Below the pieces are notes generated by a model, which saw only the letters and a program-made list of their open reading frames with translations, made no database searches and was not told where the DNA came from. A DNA stretch of 64,000 nt from contig CM045733.1 of NCBI GenBank assembly GCA_024760905.1, positions 32,199,001-32,263,000 on the forward strand. Reading direction: 5' to 3'. Of this stretch, positions 44,707 to 56,207 are shown one piece after another. This DNA comes from Plotosus lineatus (Eukaryota > Chordata > Actinopteri > Siluriformes > Plotosidae). Made by a program: the position numbers and the translations under genes. Within the stretch, counting starts at the first letter, position 1, and the number at the start of each line of letters is the position of its first letter.

Positions 44707-45525
44707 CAGACGCACCCCAACTTACGTTTTTCGTTCGGTTCCGAACGGCCGAACGTAAAGTGAAAAAAATGTAAATTGTTACTGTATGTTCCAGTGACGT
44801 ATGACATTCATAGTGTGCGATACATCCATAAATACCATTACCGTATCTCATAAAACACCCCTAAATTAATTATTATAAACATAACATTGTAAAATAATAT
44901 CAAATATATCGAATAATCTCAACATTAATTTCAAATAAATTAAATTCAAGCAAAATAATTTAAAATAGATACATTTTAATCAAATTCACTCATCAAATAT
45001 CAAATATAGTATCAAATATAACCTTTAACATGCTCTATGATGCGATCATTCTGTTTGTAAATGGTTCCGATGGTCGACGGAGCCATTTGGAAGAAACGTG
45101 CAGCATCCACGTTTTTCACCAGCATCGATTTTCTTGATAATAGCCATCTTTGTTTCTAAGGAGATGGCTTGACGCTTTTTCTGATTACCACTATCACTAG
45201 TAGGCTTAAGCTTCTGACCAACCATATTTGCTTAGGGATACAAAAGTCCGCAAAACAGTGTAAACACAAAGATCACAGAGAAGACATCTTAACACAAGGG
45301 TAACACGCAGTGAACATGAGAAGAAGGAGGGGCACGTTCAGTCTGTCGTTTGTAAACAATGGACGCAGCATCATTACGTCATTGCTTCATTATGTCAACG
45401 TACTAACGTACTACGTAGGTACGTCTCATACTACAGAGAGCACGCTAAACTCAAATTTTGACTTTTTTTTCAACATAAAATCGAAAAATACGTAAAACAA
45501 AAGAACATAAGTCGGGGAGCGTCTG
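44707..45525 (-). mobile_element. Tigger-like element T1
   Basis: 819 bp with TA on both sides (44705-44706, 45526-45527). Inverted ends CAGACGCACCCCAACTTACG and, from the right on the minus strand, CAGACGCTCCCCGACTTATG. The minus strand encodes MVGQKLKPTSDSGNQKKRQA followed by a psq/CENP-B-type helix-turn-helix (ISLETKMAIIKKIDAGEK), with a frameshift, then FFQMAPSTIGTIYKQNDRI. The catalytic domain is missing. Confidence 0.85.
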
Positions 45526-46939
45526 TATATTAGTATATCAGCAGTTCAGTAGCTTTGATGGCTTTCAAGTAGAAACTTTCCCTGAGTCTGCTGGTGCAAG
45601 TCAAGCTACTCCTGTATTGTCTGTCTAATTTAGAATGTGTGGCTGGGGTGACTGGGATTGGAGAGCCTTCCTACTACAGTGCTGTCTTATAGGTCCTCAA
45701 TGACTGGCAGTTCAGACCTAGTAATGCATTGTGCTGGTCAGGCCGCCCTCTGTAGAGCTTTGCGGTCTAGAGCATTACAATTGCTGTGTTGGTAGTGATG
45801 CTGCCCGATAGAATACTCTCCATGGTGCCTTGATAAATGTTGGTATGCGTTCTGGAGTCCATTCCAAAATTCCTCTGGTGCCTATATATAGCCATTGTCT
45901 TGCTGCTTTTATGATTACACCCCTGTGATGTGACCAGCTCAGATCGTCATTGATGTTGATCCTCAAGAACTCGAAGCAGTTGACTCTCTCCACCTCTGTC
46001 CCTTCGATGTGAATAGGGATGTGGCCTCCACCCTGAGTCTCCTGTACTTGATGAGTGCCTTAGTCTTGCTGTCATTGGCAGCAGGTTGTTGCCACGGCAC
46101 CATGTCAGGGCTCTCACCTCTGCTCTGTTACCAGACTCATCTCTGTCTGAAATGCAGCTGATGGAGGTGTCATCTGCAAATTTAATTATGGTATTAGAGC
46201 TGTGTGTGGCCATATAGTTGTGGGTGAACAGGGTGTACGTTAGGGGGCTGTGTACACATTCTTTGGGGGGACACTGATGCTGAGCGTCAGTGTGGAAGAT
46301 GTCACACCACTGACCTGCACCATCTGTGGATCAGACCAGTATCCAGTTGCATAAGGAAACACGGACGCGAAGATCACGGAGCTTCATGACAAGCCTAGAT
46401 GGAATTATGGTGTTGAAAGTGGAGCTGCAGTCGATAAACAGAATTTGCACATAGGTGTTCTTGTGGTCCAGGAGTGAGAGAGCAGTGTGCAAAGCCAGCA
46501 TTATTGCATCATCTGTTTATCTGTTTGACCAGTAGGTGAACTGAAGAGGGTTGAGGGTAGCAGGCAGTGAAGATGTGATGTGAGCTTTGACTATATGCTC
46601 AAATAATTTAATAATGATGGAGGTTTGATCGAATACTTGTCATTGAGGCAGCCTACATTAGGTTTCTTCAGGACAAAGATGATGGTGGTCCTCTTGAAGC
46701 ATGTGGAGATGACTGACAAGAGCCGCAAAACATGAAACGTCCGTGAACACATCTGCCAGTTTCTGAATGCATGCTTTAAGAACTCGGTCTGAGATGTTGC
46801 CCAGCCCAGGTACTTTCCATGTGTTTATCTTTTTAAAGTATTTATACATGTCTGCCCGGGGGATCTGAAAAGGACAGCTGTCCTCCTCTGACAGAAATTC
46901 TGGCTTCAGCATCTCAGGTAGGTAAGCATTCACCTCTCC
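45526..46939 (-). pseudogene. Rex1-like LINE RT and 3' untranslated region
   Basis: Minus-strand pieces in order: KVPGLGNISDRVLKACIQKL and ADVFTD (46658-46981), [18 protein letters not shown] (near 46400), THNYMATHSSNTIIKFADDT with the catalytic DD (46160-46210), VNCFEFLRININDDLSWSHH (45930-45990), then an untranslated part. Several frameshifts. Confidence 0.78.
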
Positions 46940-46940
46940 T

Positions 46941-47253
46941 TCTTTTCTTTTCGGCTTTTTCCTGTTTTCGAGAGTCGCCACACCGAATCATCTGATTCGC
47001 ACATTTGATTTGGAATAGGTTTTCACGTCGGATGCCCTTTCTGTCACAACCCTTTAGCAAGGGACAGAAACACACTGACAGCTTTGCAGCCTACTCTTTT
47101 CGAAAGTCAGCAATGGTTCTTTTACATGCCTCTCACCATAGACAGTGAGAGACATGGCCCGCCTTTGACAACCCAGTTAGCTGCAGTGACAACCTTGTGG
47201 GGACTCGAACCCCCAACCTTAGGATCAGCCCTATCCACTAGACCACCACTGCC
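46941..47253 (-). repeat. SINE family C, RTE-type tail
   Basis: Plus strand: TTCTTTTCGGCTTTTTCCTG, CGAATCATCTGATTCGCACA, CGTCGGATGCCCTTTCTGTC (RTE leader-like), body, then GACTCGAACCCCCAACCTTA (head). Inserted in the Rex1-like coding region. Confidence 0.88.
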
Positions 47254-47400
47254 GTAAAACTCTTCCCCTCGTAGTCTGTGGTCATTAGCTTACTCCACAT
47301 GTGCCTGATGTTTGGGTGACTGTAATAGAATTCAACCTTTTCTCCAGTATTTTTCTCCAGCAGGAGAAGGAAGAAGCTATCGAGGTAGAAGTATCCTTTG

Positions 47401-47988
47401 GAGAAGCTTCAAAGTCTTGGTTTTTCCAAAATATGAATATGACTGTATATTCAACATTAATTTTACTTTTCAGTTTATAGCTAAGGGCAGTGTTAATGAG
47501 GCACATGCTGAAAGATCTACATATGTTGCATATTTATTATACAAGTAGTAAGTTTGATTGTGACTTCCATGAGTGGCAAAATGATCGTGCCCTCTCCCTG
47601 ATGAGAGAGGAGAGAGTATGCATACGTAAGTGCTTAAATCACTCACTGCATCACGGGCCAGTGATTGATGATTAAGCTGTTCTCCGTGGATTGCTCACTT
47701 GCCCTCACTTCCTCTCGTTAATCACTCTGGCCTTTGTTCCACAACCCCCTCATGCACATTAGCACCTTCAATACTGCCATGGTCTGTTGATTACAGTGCT
47801 CAAAGAGTGCAGTTAAATAAGATTGCTCCTCTTCTTTGTGTCATCCTTCACCTCTCGATTCTAAAAAAGAAGGCATTTCAGTTACAGACAGAGCAGCTGT
47901 GATTGTAATGATTTTTAGTTCACACACTTAAATTCTATGATATGTCAATAAATTTCAGATTGGCATGTTGTAGACATTCTTTGGCGTA

Positions 47989-47990
<2 letters not shown>
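47401..47990. other. No gene recognised
   Basis: No supported feature; short frames only. Confidence 0.45.

Positions 47991-48043
<53 letters not shown>
47991..48043. repeat. (GT)n microsatellite
   Basis: 53 bp of pure GT. Confidence 0.97.
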
Positions 48044-48046
<3 letters not shown>

Positions 48047-48325
48047 GGTATGCTGTTTGTGTCAGCTGTAGAAGGATTGCTGTCTGTGTACACAGCGGGA
48101 TGATATTGTGCTATTGATATGCAGGAAAACAGAACTGACAGGGTCATTCATTACAGCCCTGGAAACATCATGAGATTTATTTGATCACAGACTGAAAAGT
48201 GTATTCTTTCAAGTTCAATATAGATGTCCTTTTCATTAACAGTCCACTTGACTTTAGTAAATGAAAATTATAGATCATACTACAAATACTATACATCTTT
48301 ATACTTTATATTTTATCCACTGAAA

Positions 48326-48336
48326 TGATGATGATG

Positions 48337-48396
<60 letters not shown>
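48326..48396. repeat. (AAT)n microsatellite
   Basis: About 70 bp, GATGAT then AAT units, directly before a SINE head. Confidence 0.97.
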
Positions 48397-48397
<1 letters not shown>

Positions 48398-48399
48398 AT

Positions 48400-48745
48400 G
48401 GGGCAGTGGTGGCCTGGTGGTAAAGGTGCTGGATCACTGATTCTAAGGTTGGGGGTTCAAGCCCCAATCGCAACAGGTTGTCACCCCCCCCCACCCCCAC
48501 CAAACCCCCACCCCCACCCCCTCATTCAACTAACTGGGTTACCAAAATTGCCATGTCTCGGCATGTAAAAGAAGCATTACTGACTTTTGACAAGAGTAGG
48601 CTGCATAGCCGTCAGCGTACTTCTGCCCTGCAATGGCCTGGCTAGCTATCCAGGGTGTACCCGCCCGGATTCGGCTGGGATGGGCGCCAGCCTCCCTGCG
48701 ACCTTAATTAGGATTAAATGGTTACAGAAAATGAATGAATAATCA
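48400..48745 (+). repeat. SINE family B with L2-like tail
   Basis: Head GGGGCAGTGGTGGCCTGGTG, GGGGGTTCAAGCCCCA (B box), a C-rich expansion at 48485-48530, body, tail GGGCGCCAGCCTCCCTGCGA, ending (AATG)n. Confidence 0.9.
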
Positions 48746-49363
48746 TACATTTTTTAAAGGCAACCTTCTTGGCACTCAAGGTTACCCTACAGATAAAAAG
48801 CAAAAGCACAAAAACTATAATAAAAAAAAGATTTGATGAAAAGACAGAGCCGGGGAGTAGAGCGGCTGAATGCTCATCTTCCCATTGTAGTGAGATGGAC
48901 AGAGGGGACAGACAGGTGAATAGAGGAGGAAGATCTGAAGGAGTGAGAAGTAGTGGGAACATGAGGAACTATATATATATAGATATGGAGGGGCAAGGTT
49001 ATGATTGGCTTTCAAGGTTAGCAGGAGGATTTAAAACTGGATGCAGAACTTAACTGGGAGCCATTGAAGCTGCTGGAGAATAGGAGTGATGTGGTGGATG
49101 AAGTGGGTACTGATGATAATTCAGGCAGGTGAATTCTGGACCAATGGAGGTTTACGGAAAGATTTTTGAGAGGGACCGAAGAGAAGTGCATTACAATAAT
49201 CCAGGCGGGAGGTGACAAGGCTATGGACAAGAATAGCAATGGTGTGAGGGCTGAGGAATGGGCAAAGGCGATTCATATTGTGTAGGTAGGTTTGGTGCCG
49301 ATGAAGAGAACCTAACCTGTGTCACTGTTTAATTTAAGAAAGTTGAGTGAGAACCAGGGTTTT

Positions 49364-49597
49364 TTATAGATATAGGATCAGATGATTCGCTGTGGCGAAA
49401 AAGGGAAAACGCCGAAAGGAAGACAGACAGTCAGAGAGGGAAGGGGTGGGAAAGTGAACATGGTTCTTATCAGTCAGGTAGACCTGTGTGTCATCTGTGT
49501 AGCACTGGAAATGGAGTTTGTGTTCATGGAAAATATTGCCACATGGAAGAAGGTAAATAATGAAGATAAGGGGCCATAGGACAGCGCCATGGGGCAC
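49364..49597 (-). pseudogene. L2-like RT motif B-C region
   Basis: 77 codons, HGAVLWPLIFIIYLLPCGNI (motif B remnant of a VPQGSVLGP-type sequence) and HFQCYTDDTQVYL (the YADD-type box with Thr in place of Ala). Frame then runs into the SINE C-type tail. Confidence 0.75.
49379..49425 (+). repeat. Short SINE C / RTE 3'-end fragment
   Basis: CAGATGATTCGCTGTGGCG followed by ACGCCGAAAGGAAGAC: only the last 45 bp of the RTE-type tail, inserted in the L2-like relic. Confidence 0.65.
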
Positions 49598-49904
49598 ATC
49601 TTTAGTTACAGAAAAAAGGATTACTGTAGATGTGAAAGATTTGAATTTGATAAACAGAGTGCAGCTTAAGAGGTAAGATTAGATGTGAGAGGTAAGACCA
49701 GTCTAATGGAGTATGGGTGATACCAGTGAAATATAATTTATTAAAGAGGGTAGTCTGAAATGGTATCAAAGACCGCACAAAGATCAGGAAGAATGAGGAT
49801 GGCATGTAGACAAGAGGAGGTCATTGACAATCATTATAAGGGCAATTTCTGTGCTATGGTTGACTGTTCATACAGGTTATTATGAGATAAATGAGAGTAT
49901 AGAG

Positions 49905-50214
49905 CAGGGGGTCACCAACCTTTTTGAAACTGAGAGCTACTTCTTGGGTATCAATTAATTCGAAGGGATACCAGGTCGATACACACCTCTGAAATTACAA
50001 ATTTGCTCAATTTACCTTTAATTATATGTTATTATTACTAATTAATGATATTCATGTGAAGATATTGATTTGATTTAAAAATATATTTTAAAAAATTAGA
50101 TGCAGCTCAATGGAGAGTGGAGCTGTGGAGCTGTGGCCTGTCCTATAAATAGCAGTGAACAGGTCCACGGGCAACTTAAATTGTCCTTGCGGGCTACCTG
50201 GTCGGTGATCCCTG
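49905..50214. mobile_element. hAT MITE, 310 bp, perfect TSD
   Basis: Perfect 8-bp TSD GTATAGAG (49897-49904 and 50215-50222). Ends CAGGGGGTCACCAACCTTTT and, from the right on the minus strand, CAGGGATCACCGACCAGGTA. No coding capacity. Lies inside the L2-like relic. Confidence 0.93.
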
Positions 50215-52040
50215 GTATAGAGTGTAGCTTTTTGAAGAATTTTGAAGAAAGGGGGTACATTTGAAATCTGATGGCGTTTATTGAGGTTAATGGAGCCAGC
50301 ATCAGGTTTTTCGATATTGAAGTAATTACAGCAATTTTGAAGAATATAGTAACAGTTCCAGTGGTGAGAGAGGAGTGGATGATGGCACAAATGATGGGAT
50401 CCAGAAAGGGGAAACAGGCTTTGACCAAAACTGTTAGGAGAGGGTCAAGCTGACTTAGACTTTCTGATGAGGTCAGAGATTTCTGAGAGAGTGGAGAGCT
50501 AGAAGGTGGAAAATTGGTGAGTCATGAAGTGAAGTTCAAATGACAAATTAAGTGAAGTAAGACCAGTGTGTTGAGTAAAATAGTGATGGTAAAGAATACA
50601 GGGGTTCTATGAAATTGTTGAGTAAAGAGAACATTGATTTAGTATCGAGTTCTGTTGAACAAGATTTGGTGCGATCGATGCTGTTCTTATAGTGTAGGAT
50701 ATAATTTTTGTGTATTTCTTTGTGTCCAGTTCTTCTGGAGAGCCTCTCAGGTTGATAACCTTTGATTTTCATGGGGCAAAGTTCGGGACTGGTTCACTGA
50801 GGCTGAGATGCAGAAGGAGACAACCTGGTTTTTAAAGGAGCAAGACAGTTGAGAATACATTATGAACCCCAGTGTTGTAATGTGAAACCAGTTAATCAGG
50901 GGGAGATGGCATGTGAGTATCCAGGAGGTAGTCAATACTGGAAATGAGAGCATTCATATCATTGTTTTTGATGTTGTGATATGATGATGACAATATGAAA
51001 ATGTACATAGGTTATAAGTGAAATAAAGTGTGCAGATACAGCTTCATATACAAACCAGATTCCAAAAAAGTTGGCACACTATACAAATTGTGAATAAAAA
51101 CTGAATGCAATGATGCGGCAGTGTAAAATTTCAATATTTTATTCCAAATAGAACATAGATGACAGGGTCAAAAGTTTAAACTGAAAAAATGTATACTTTT
51201 AAGAAAGAAATATGTTGATTTTAAATTTCATGGTGTCAACAAATCTCAAAAATGTTGGGACAGGCAGCAATAAGAGGCTGGAAGAGTCAACTGCACTTAT
51301 AGCTGGAAGACCAATTACTACTAATGAGGTCCATTGGCAACATGACTGAGTATATAAAGAGCTTCTCAGAGTGGCAGTGTCTCTCAGAAGCTAAAATGGG
51401 TAGAGGATTACCAATTTCCTCACCATTGCGCAAAAAGATAGTGGAGTAATATCAGAAAGGTGTTTGGAGAGAAAAATCGCAAAGAGTTTGACGTTATCGT
51501 CATTTACAGTGCATAACATCATGCAAATATTTAGAGAATCTGGAACAATCTCTGTGCATAAGGGTCAAGGCCGAAAAACCATACTGGATGCCTGTGATCT
51601 TCGAGCCCTTAAACGGCACATCACCACAATAGGAATGCTACTGGAGAGGAAATCACAGAATGGGCTCAGCAATATTTCCGGAAACCATTATTGGTGAACA
51701 CAATCCACTGTATCATGTGCCGTTGCAACTGAAAATCTGGAGTACAATGAAGAAGCCATTTCTAAACAAGACCCAGAAGCGCATGCGTTTTCTCTGGAAT
51801 CTTCTCTTAAAATGGAGTGTGGCAAAGTGGAAAACTGTTCTGTGGTCAGACAAATCACGATTCGAAGTTCTTTATGGAAAACTGGGACACCATGTCATCC
51901 AAACTAAAGTAACCCAAGTTGTTATCAGAACTCAGTTCAGAAGCCTGCATCTGTGATGGTATGGGGTTGCATGAGTATGTGTGGCATGGGCAGCTTACAC
52001 ATCTGGAAAGGCACCATCAATGCAGAAAGGTATATTCAGG

Positions 52041-52048
52041 TTCTAGAA
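52041..52048. repeat. hAT target-site duplication, left copy
   Basis: TTCTAGAA, identical to 56277-56284. Confidence 0.95.
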
Positions 52049-52479
52049 CAGGGGTCAGGGAAACTATGGCTCGTGAGCCAGATGTAGCTTTTTTGATGAC
52101 TGACTCTGGCTCTCAGATAAATCAGGTGGCCTTTCTTAACAGAATAACGAATACATAATTTTACTGTTATTTAAATAAAAATAGAAAAAAGCCATCAAAT
52201 AAAACAAAAACAAATGAATAAATCTTTATTTAAATCTATACATCTATTTTCAATGCCACGTCACTGTGCCGCACAGTGGAGAGCCAATCCTTTCTGTACG
52301 CCAGTATGCGGGCGAGTCCGATACCTTGAAACTCTAATTTTATTGGATTATAACAACAGCCACACACTGCGTGTGTTGTTTTTGAGTAAAGAGGTAAATG
52401 TCCCTCGCTTTTGATCAGCTCATTTGGACAAAGCCAAGCACAGCTGGTAAGCAAACCACAAAAGGACAAACATGGAAAA

Positions 52480-52749
52480 ACTTCAACCCGCAGACCAGCT
52501 GATTGCCAAAACTTGGGAGGCGCTTCCTGTCACATAAACACTGCAGCGTGTGAGTCCTGTCGTATTGACCATGTTTGGCTCTACATATGCATGCGAGCAG
52601 TCCTTCTCACCTGAAAAACATCATGACCAACCTGCGGTCACATTTAACAGATGGAAGCCTACGCCTGCATAAAGCTGAACCTCAGCACGTATCAACCAGA
52701 CTACAAAGCCATCAGCAAAACCATGCAGCACCAGAAGTCGCATTAATAG
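52480..52749 (+). pseudogene. hAT transposase C-terminal dimerisation remnant
   Basis: Reading across frames: LTMFGSTYACEQSFS, LKNIMTNLRSHLTDGSL, then ACIKLNLSTYQPDYKAISK and a stop. This is the conserved end of hAT transposases of the Charlie/ZBED-like type. At least two frameshifts (near 52612 and 52670). N-terminal domains absent. Confidence 0.82.
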
Positions 52750-52891
52750 TGAGAAGTACTTTTCTTATTAATAAATAACTTTGTTATGACAATGTCGTTT
52801 AAAATATATTCAGAGTCTTATTATACTCTCAAATTGTTGGTCTTCTCTCTCAATTTAGTTGTATTCATATATTGTATATTGTTGTATATAT

Positions 52892-52892
<1 letters not shown>

Positions 52893-52966
<74 letters not shown>

Positions 52967-52968
52967 TA
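52893..52968. repeat. (GATA)n microsatellite
   Basis: About 75 bp of GATA directly against the 3' end of RTE#6. Confidence 0.97.
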
Positions 52969-53219
52969 GTCTTCTTTTCCTTTCAGCTGTTCCCTTCAGG
53001 GGTCACCACAGCGAATAATCTGCCTCCATTTCACCCTATCCTCTGCATCTTCTTCTTTTACACCAACTGCCTTCATGTCCTCCTTCACCACATCCATGAA
53101 TCGTCTCTTTGGTCTTCCCCTAGGCCTTCTGCCTGGTACTTCCAACCTCAGCATCCTACTACCGATGTACTCACTATCCCTCCTCTGTACATGTCCAAAC
53201 CATCTCAATCTAGCCTCTC

Positions 53220-53816
53220 TTACTTTGTCTCCAAAACATCTAACATGTGCTGTCCTCTGATGTTCTCATTCCTGATCCTATCCATCCTCATTACTCCCAA
53301 AGAGAATCTCAACATTTTCATCTCTGCTACCTCCAGCTCTGCCTCCTGTCTTTTCCCCAGGGCCACTGTTTCTAAAACATACAACATCGCTGGCCTCAAC
53401 ACCATCTTGTACACTTTTCTTTTCATTCTTGCTGATACCATCCTATCACACATCACACTGGACACTTTTCTCCAACCATTCCAACCAGCCTGCACACGCC
53501 TTTTCACCTCTTTTCCACACTCTCCATTGCTCTGGATTGTTGAGCCTAAGTACCTAAAATCCACCACTTTCCTTATCTCTGCTCCCTGTAACCTCACCGT
53601 TCCTCTTGGGTCCTTGTCATTCATACACATGTATTCTGTCTTACTGAGGCTAACCTTCATTCCCCTCCTTTCCAGGGCATACCTCCACCTCTCTAGATTT
53701 TCCTGTACTTGTTCTCTGCTGTCACTGCAGATCACAATGTCATCTGCAAACATCATAGTCCATGGGGAATCTTGTCTAACCTCGTCTGTAAGCCTGTCCA
53801 TCACCATAGCAAACAA
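53220..53816 (-). pseudogene. RTE#6 RT catalytic box to C-terminus
   Basis: 198 codons: MVMDRLTDEVRQDSPWTM, FADDIVICSDSREQVQENLE, SLSKTEYMCMNDKDPRGTV, SVMCDRMVSARMKRKVYKMV. Ends where a missing base shifts frame; the next 70 codons continue at 52996-53208. Confidence 0.88.
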
Positions 53817-55336
53817 GAAGGTGTTCAGAGCTCACCCTTGATGCAGTCCTACCTCCACCTTGAACTTTTCTGTCACACCGACAGCACACCTCACCACTGA
53901 CAGCACACCTCACCACTGTCTTACATCTTTCATACATTTCCTGCACCACTCTAACATACTTCTCTGCCACTCCAGACTTCCTCATGCAATACCACAGTTC
54001 CTCTCTCGGCACCCTGTCATATGCTTTCTAAAGATCCACAAAGGCACAATGCAGCTCCTTCTGACATTCTCTGTACTTCTCTATTAACATCCTCAAGGCA
54101 AACACTGCATCTGTGGTGCTCTTTCTTGTCATGAAACCAAACTGTTGTTCACAAATGCTGACCTCTGCCCTTAGTCAAGTTTCCACTATTCTTTCCCATA
54201 ACTTCATCGTATGGCACATCAACTTTATCCCTCTGTAGTTGCCACAACTCTGCACATCTCCCTTGTTTTTAAAAATGGGCACCATCACACTTCTCCTCTA
54301 TTCCTCTGGCATCCTCTCACTCTCTAAGACCTTGTTGAATGTTCTTGTCAGGAAATCTACTGCTACCTCTCCTAGACACTTCCATACGTCCACCGGTATG
54401 TCATCAGGACCAACTGCCTTTGCATTCTTCATCCTCTTTAATGCCCTCCTCACTTCACCCTCACTAATCTTTGCTACTTCCTGGTCCTCAACAGTCACCT
54501 CTTCTACTCTTTTTTATCTCTCATTTTCCTCATTCATCAGCTCTTCAAAGTACACTTTCCATCTTCCCAGCATACTTCTGTCATCAGTCTACACATTTCC
54601 CACCCTGTCCTTAATCACTCTAACTACCTGCACATCTTTCCCATCTATATTTCTCTGCTGTGCCAACCTGTATAAATCATTTTCTCCCTCTTTACTTTCC
54701 AACCGAGCATACAAGTCATTATATGCCCTCTGTTTGGCCTTTGACACCGCTACCTTCACCTTACGCTGTGTCTCCCTGTACTCCTGTTTACTCTCTTTGG
54801 TCCTCACAATGTCCCACTTCTTCTTAGCTAACTTCTTCCTTTGTACACACCCCTGCACTTCCTCATTCCATCACCAAGTCTCCTTATCTCCTCTCCTTCC
54901 AGATGACACACCAAGTATTCTCCTACCAGTCTCCCTGATCACATTTGCTGTAGTTGTCCAGTCATCTGGAAGCACTTCCTGACCACCCAAAACCTGTTTT
55001 AATTCCTTCAAGACAACACGACACTCTTCCTTTTTCAGCTTCCACCACTTTGTCTTCTGCTCTGCCTTTGCCTTCTTCACCTTTCTCACCATCAGCGTCA
55101 TCATGCACACCACCATCCGATGCTGATTGGCAACACTCTCACCCGCTACTACTTTGCAGTCAGTGACTTCCTTCAAATTACATCGCCTACACAAGACTAC
55201 ACTACATCGCCTACACAAGACTACACTAGTCTACCTGTGTGCTCCCACCTTCACTTTTATAAGTCACCATATACTCCTGTCTCTTCTGGAAGGAAGTATT
55301 TACCACAGCCATTTCCATCCTTTTTGCAAAATCTAC

Positions 55337-55837
55337 CTACATCTGTCCTTCTGTGTTCCTGTCCTGGATACCAAACCTGCCTATCACTTCCTCGTCCCCG
55401 CTGTTTCCTGCCCCAGCATGTCCATTGAAGTCTGCCCGAATGACCAATCTTTCACCTCTGGGGGTATTCTGCATCACTTCCTCTAACTCACTCCAGAATC
55501 TCTCCTTCTCTTCTCGCTGAAATCTTGCCTGTGGGGCATGAGCACTAACAACATTGAACATCACACCTTGAATTTCTAACTTGAGACTCATCACTCTGTC
55601 TGACACTATTTTCACTTCTAGAACATTCCTGACAAAGCCCTCCTTCAAGATGACTCCTACTCCATTTCTCTTCCCATCCACACCATGAAAAAACAGCTTA
55701 AACCCTGCTCCTAAGCTTCTAGCCTTGCTACCTTTCCACCTGGTCTCCTGAACACACAGTATGTCCACCTTCCTCCTCTGCATCATGTCAGCCAGCTCTC
55801 TGTTTTTTCCTTGTATAGTTCCTACATTCAAAGTCAC
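55337..55837 (-). pseudogene. RTE#6 endonuclease
   Basis: 166 codons: TLNVGTIQGKNRELADMMQR, CVQETRWKGSKARSLGAGF, NVVSAHAPQARFQREEKE, IRADFNGHAGAGNSG. The usual Tyr of SxYAPQ is His here. Inactive in context. Confidence 0.85.
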
Positions 55838-56145
55838 TATTTTCAGTCATAGACTCATGCCTTTCCTCTTCTCTCTCTGCCTACGGACACACCTCCTGCC
55901 TCTCCTTCTTCAACCAACAGTAGTCCAATTTCCATCAGCACCCTGTTGGTTAACGGCACTGATGGCGGTCGTTGTTAACCCGGGCCTCGACCGATCCGGT
56001 ATGAAATTTTTTGTTGCGACTCGCATATTTTATTTGCCATTTGTTTTACGCCGGATGCCCTTCCTGAAGCAACCCTCTGCATTTATCCGGGCTTGGGACC
56101 GGTGTGAGGGAGAGACACTGGCTTGTGCCCATCCCTCACGGCTGC

Positions 56146-56147
<2 letters not shown>

Positions 56148-56204
<57 letters not shown>
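56148..56204. repeat. (AT)n microsatellite
   Basis: About 57 bp of AT between the 5' end of RTE#6 and the rest of the hAT. Confidence 0.97.

Positions 56205-56207
<3 letters not shown>

Larger units (their letters stand above)
39623..47400 (-). mobile_element. Rex1-like LINE broken by three insertions
   Basis: Pieces at 39623-39930 (3' end), 45526-46939 (3' untranslated region plus RT) and about 47254-47400 (upstream coding) line up as one minus-strand LINE. The 3' end starts CAAGTTTCAAGTTTATT. The parts are separated by a hAT element (39931-44698), a Tigger-like element (44707-45525) and a C-family SINE (46941-47253). The assignment to Rex1/Babar rests on the SxFNTIIP-type motif A and the 3' region style. 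Confidence 0.75.
48850..50960 (-). mobile_element. L2-like LINE relic
   Basis: Minus-strand RT pieces in several frames: FPFLDPIICAIIHSSLTTGT (50096-50428), motif-A region near 49750, HGAVLWPLIFIIYLLPCGNI with CYTDDTQVYL (catalytic box, 49364-49597), and thumb/C-terminus near 49018-49239. Interrupted by a hAT MITE at 49905-50214 and a short RTE-tail fragment at 49379-49425. Confidence 0.75.
52970..56147 (-). mobile_element. Full-length RTE-type LINE, copy #6, degraded
   Basis: About 3.18 kb, minus strand, from the TTCTTTTCC 3' end to the GC-rich leader. Frames: endonuclease 55337-55837, 54871-55218 and 54589-54858 (linker), 54298-54498, RT 53776-54012 and 53220-53816, C-terminus 52996-53208. 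It has two short tandem duplications. TSD not clear because (GATA)n and (AT)n flank it. Confidence 0.9.
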
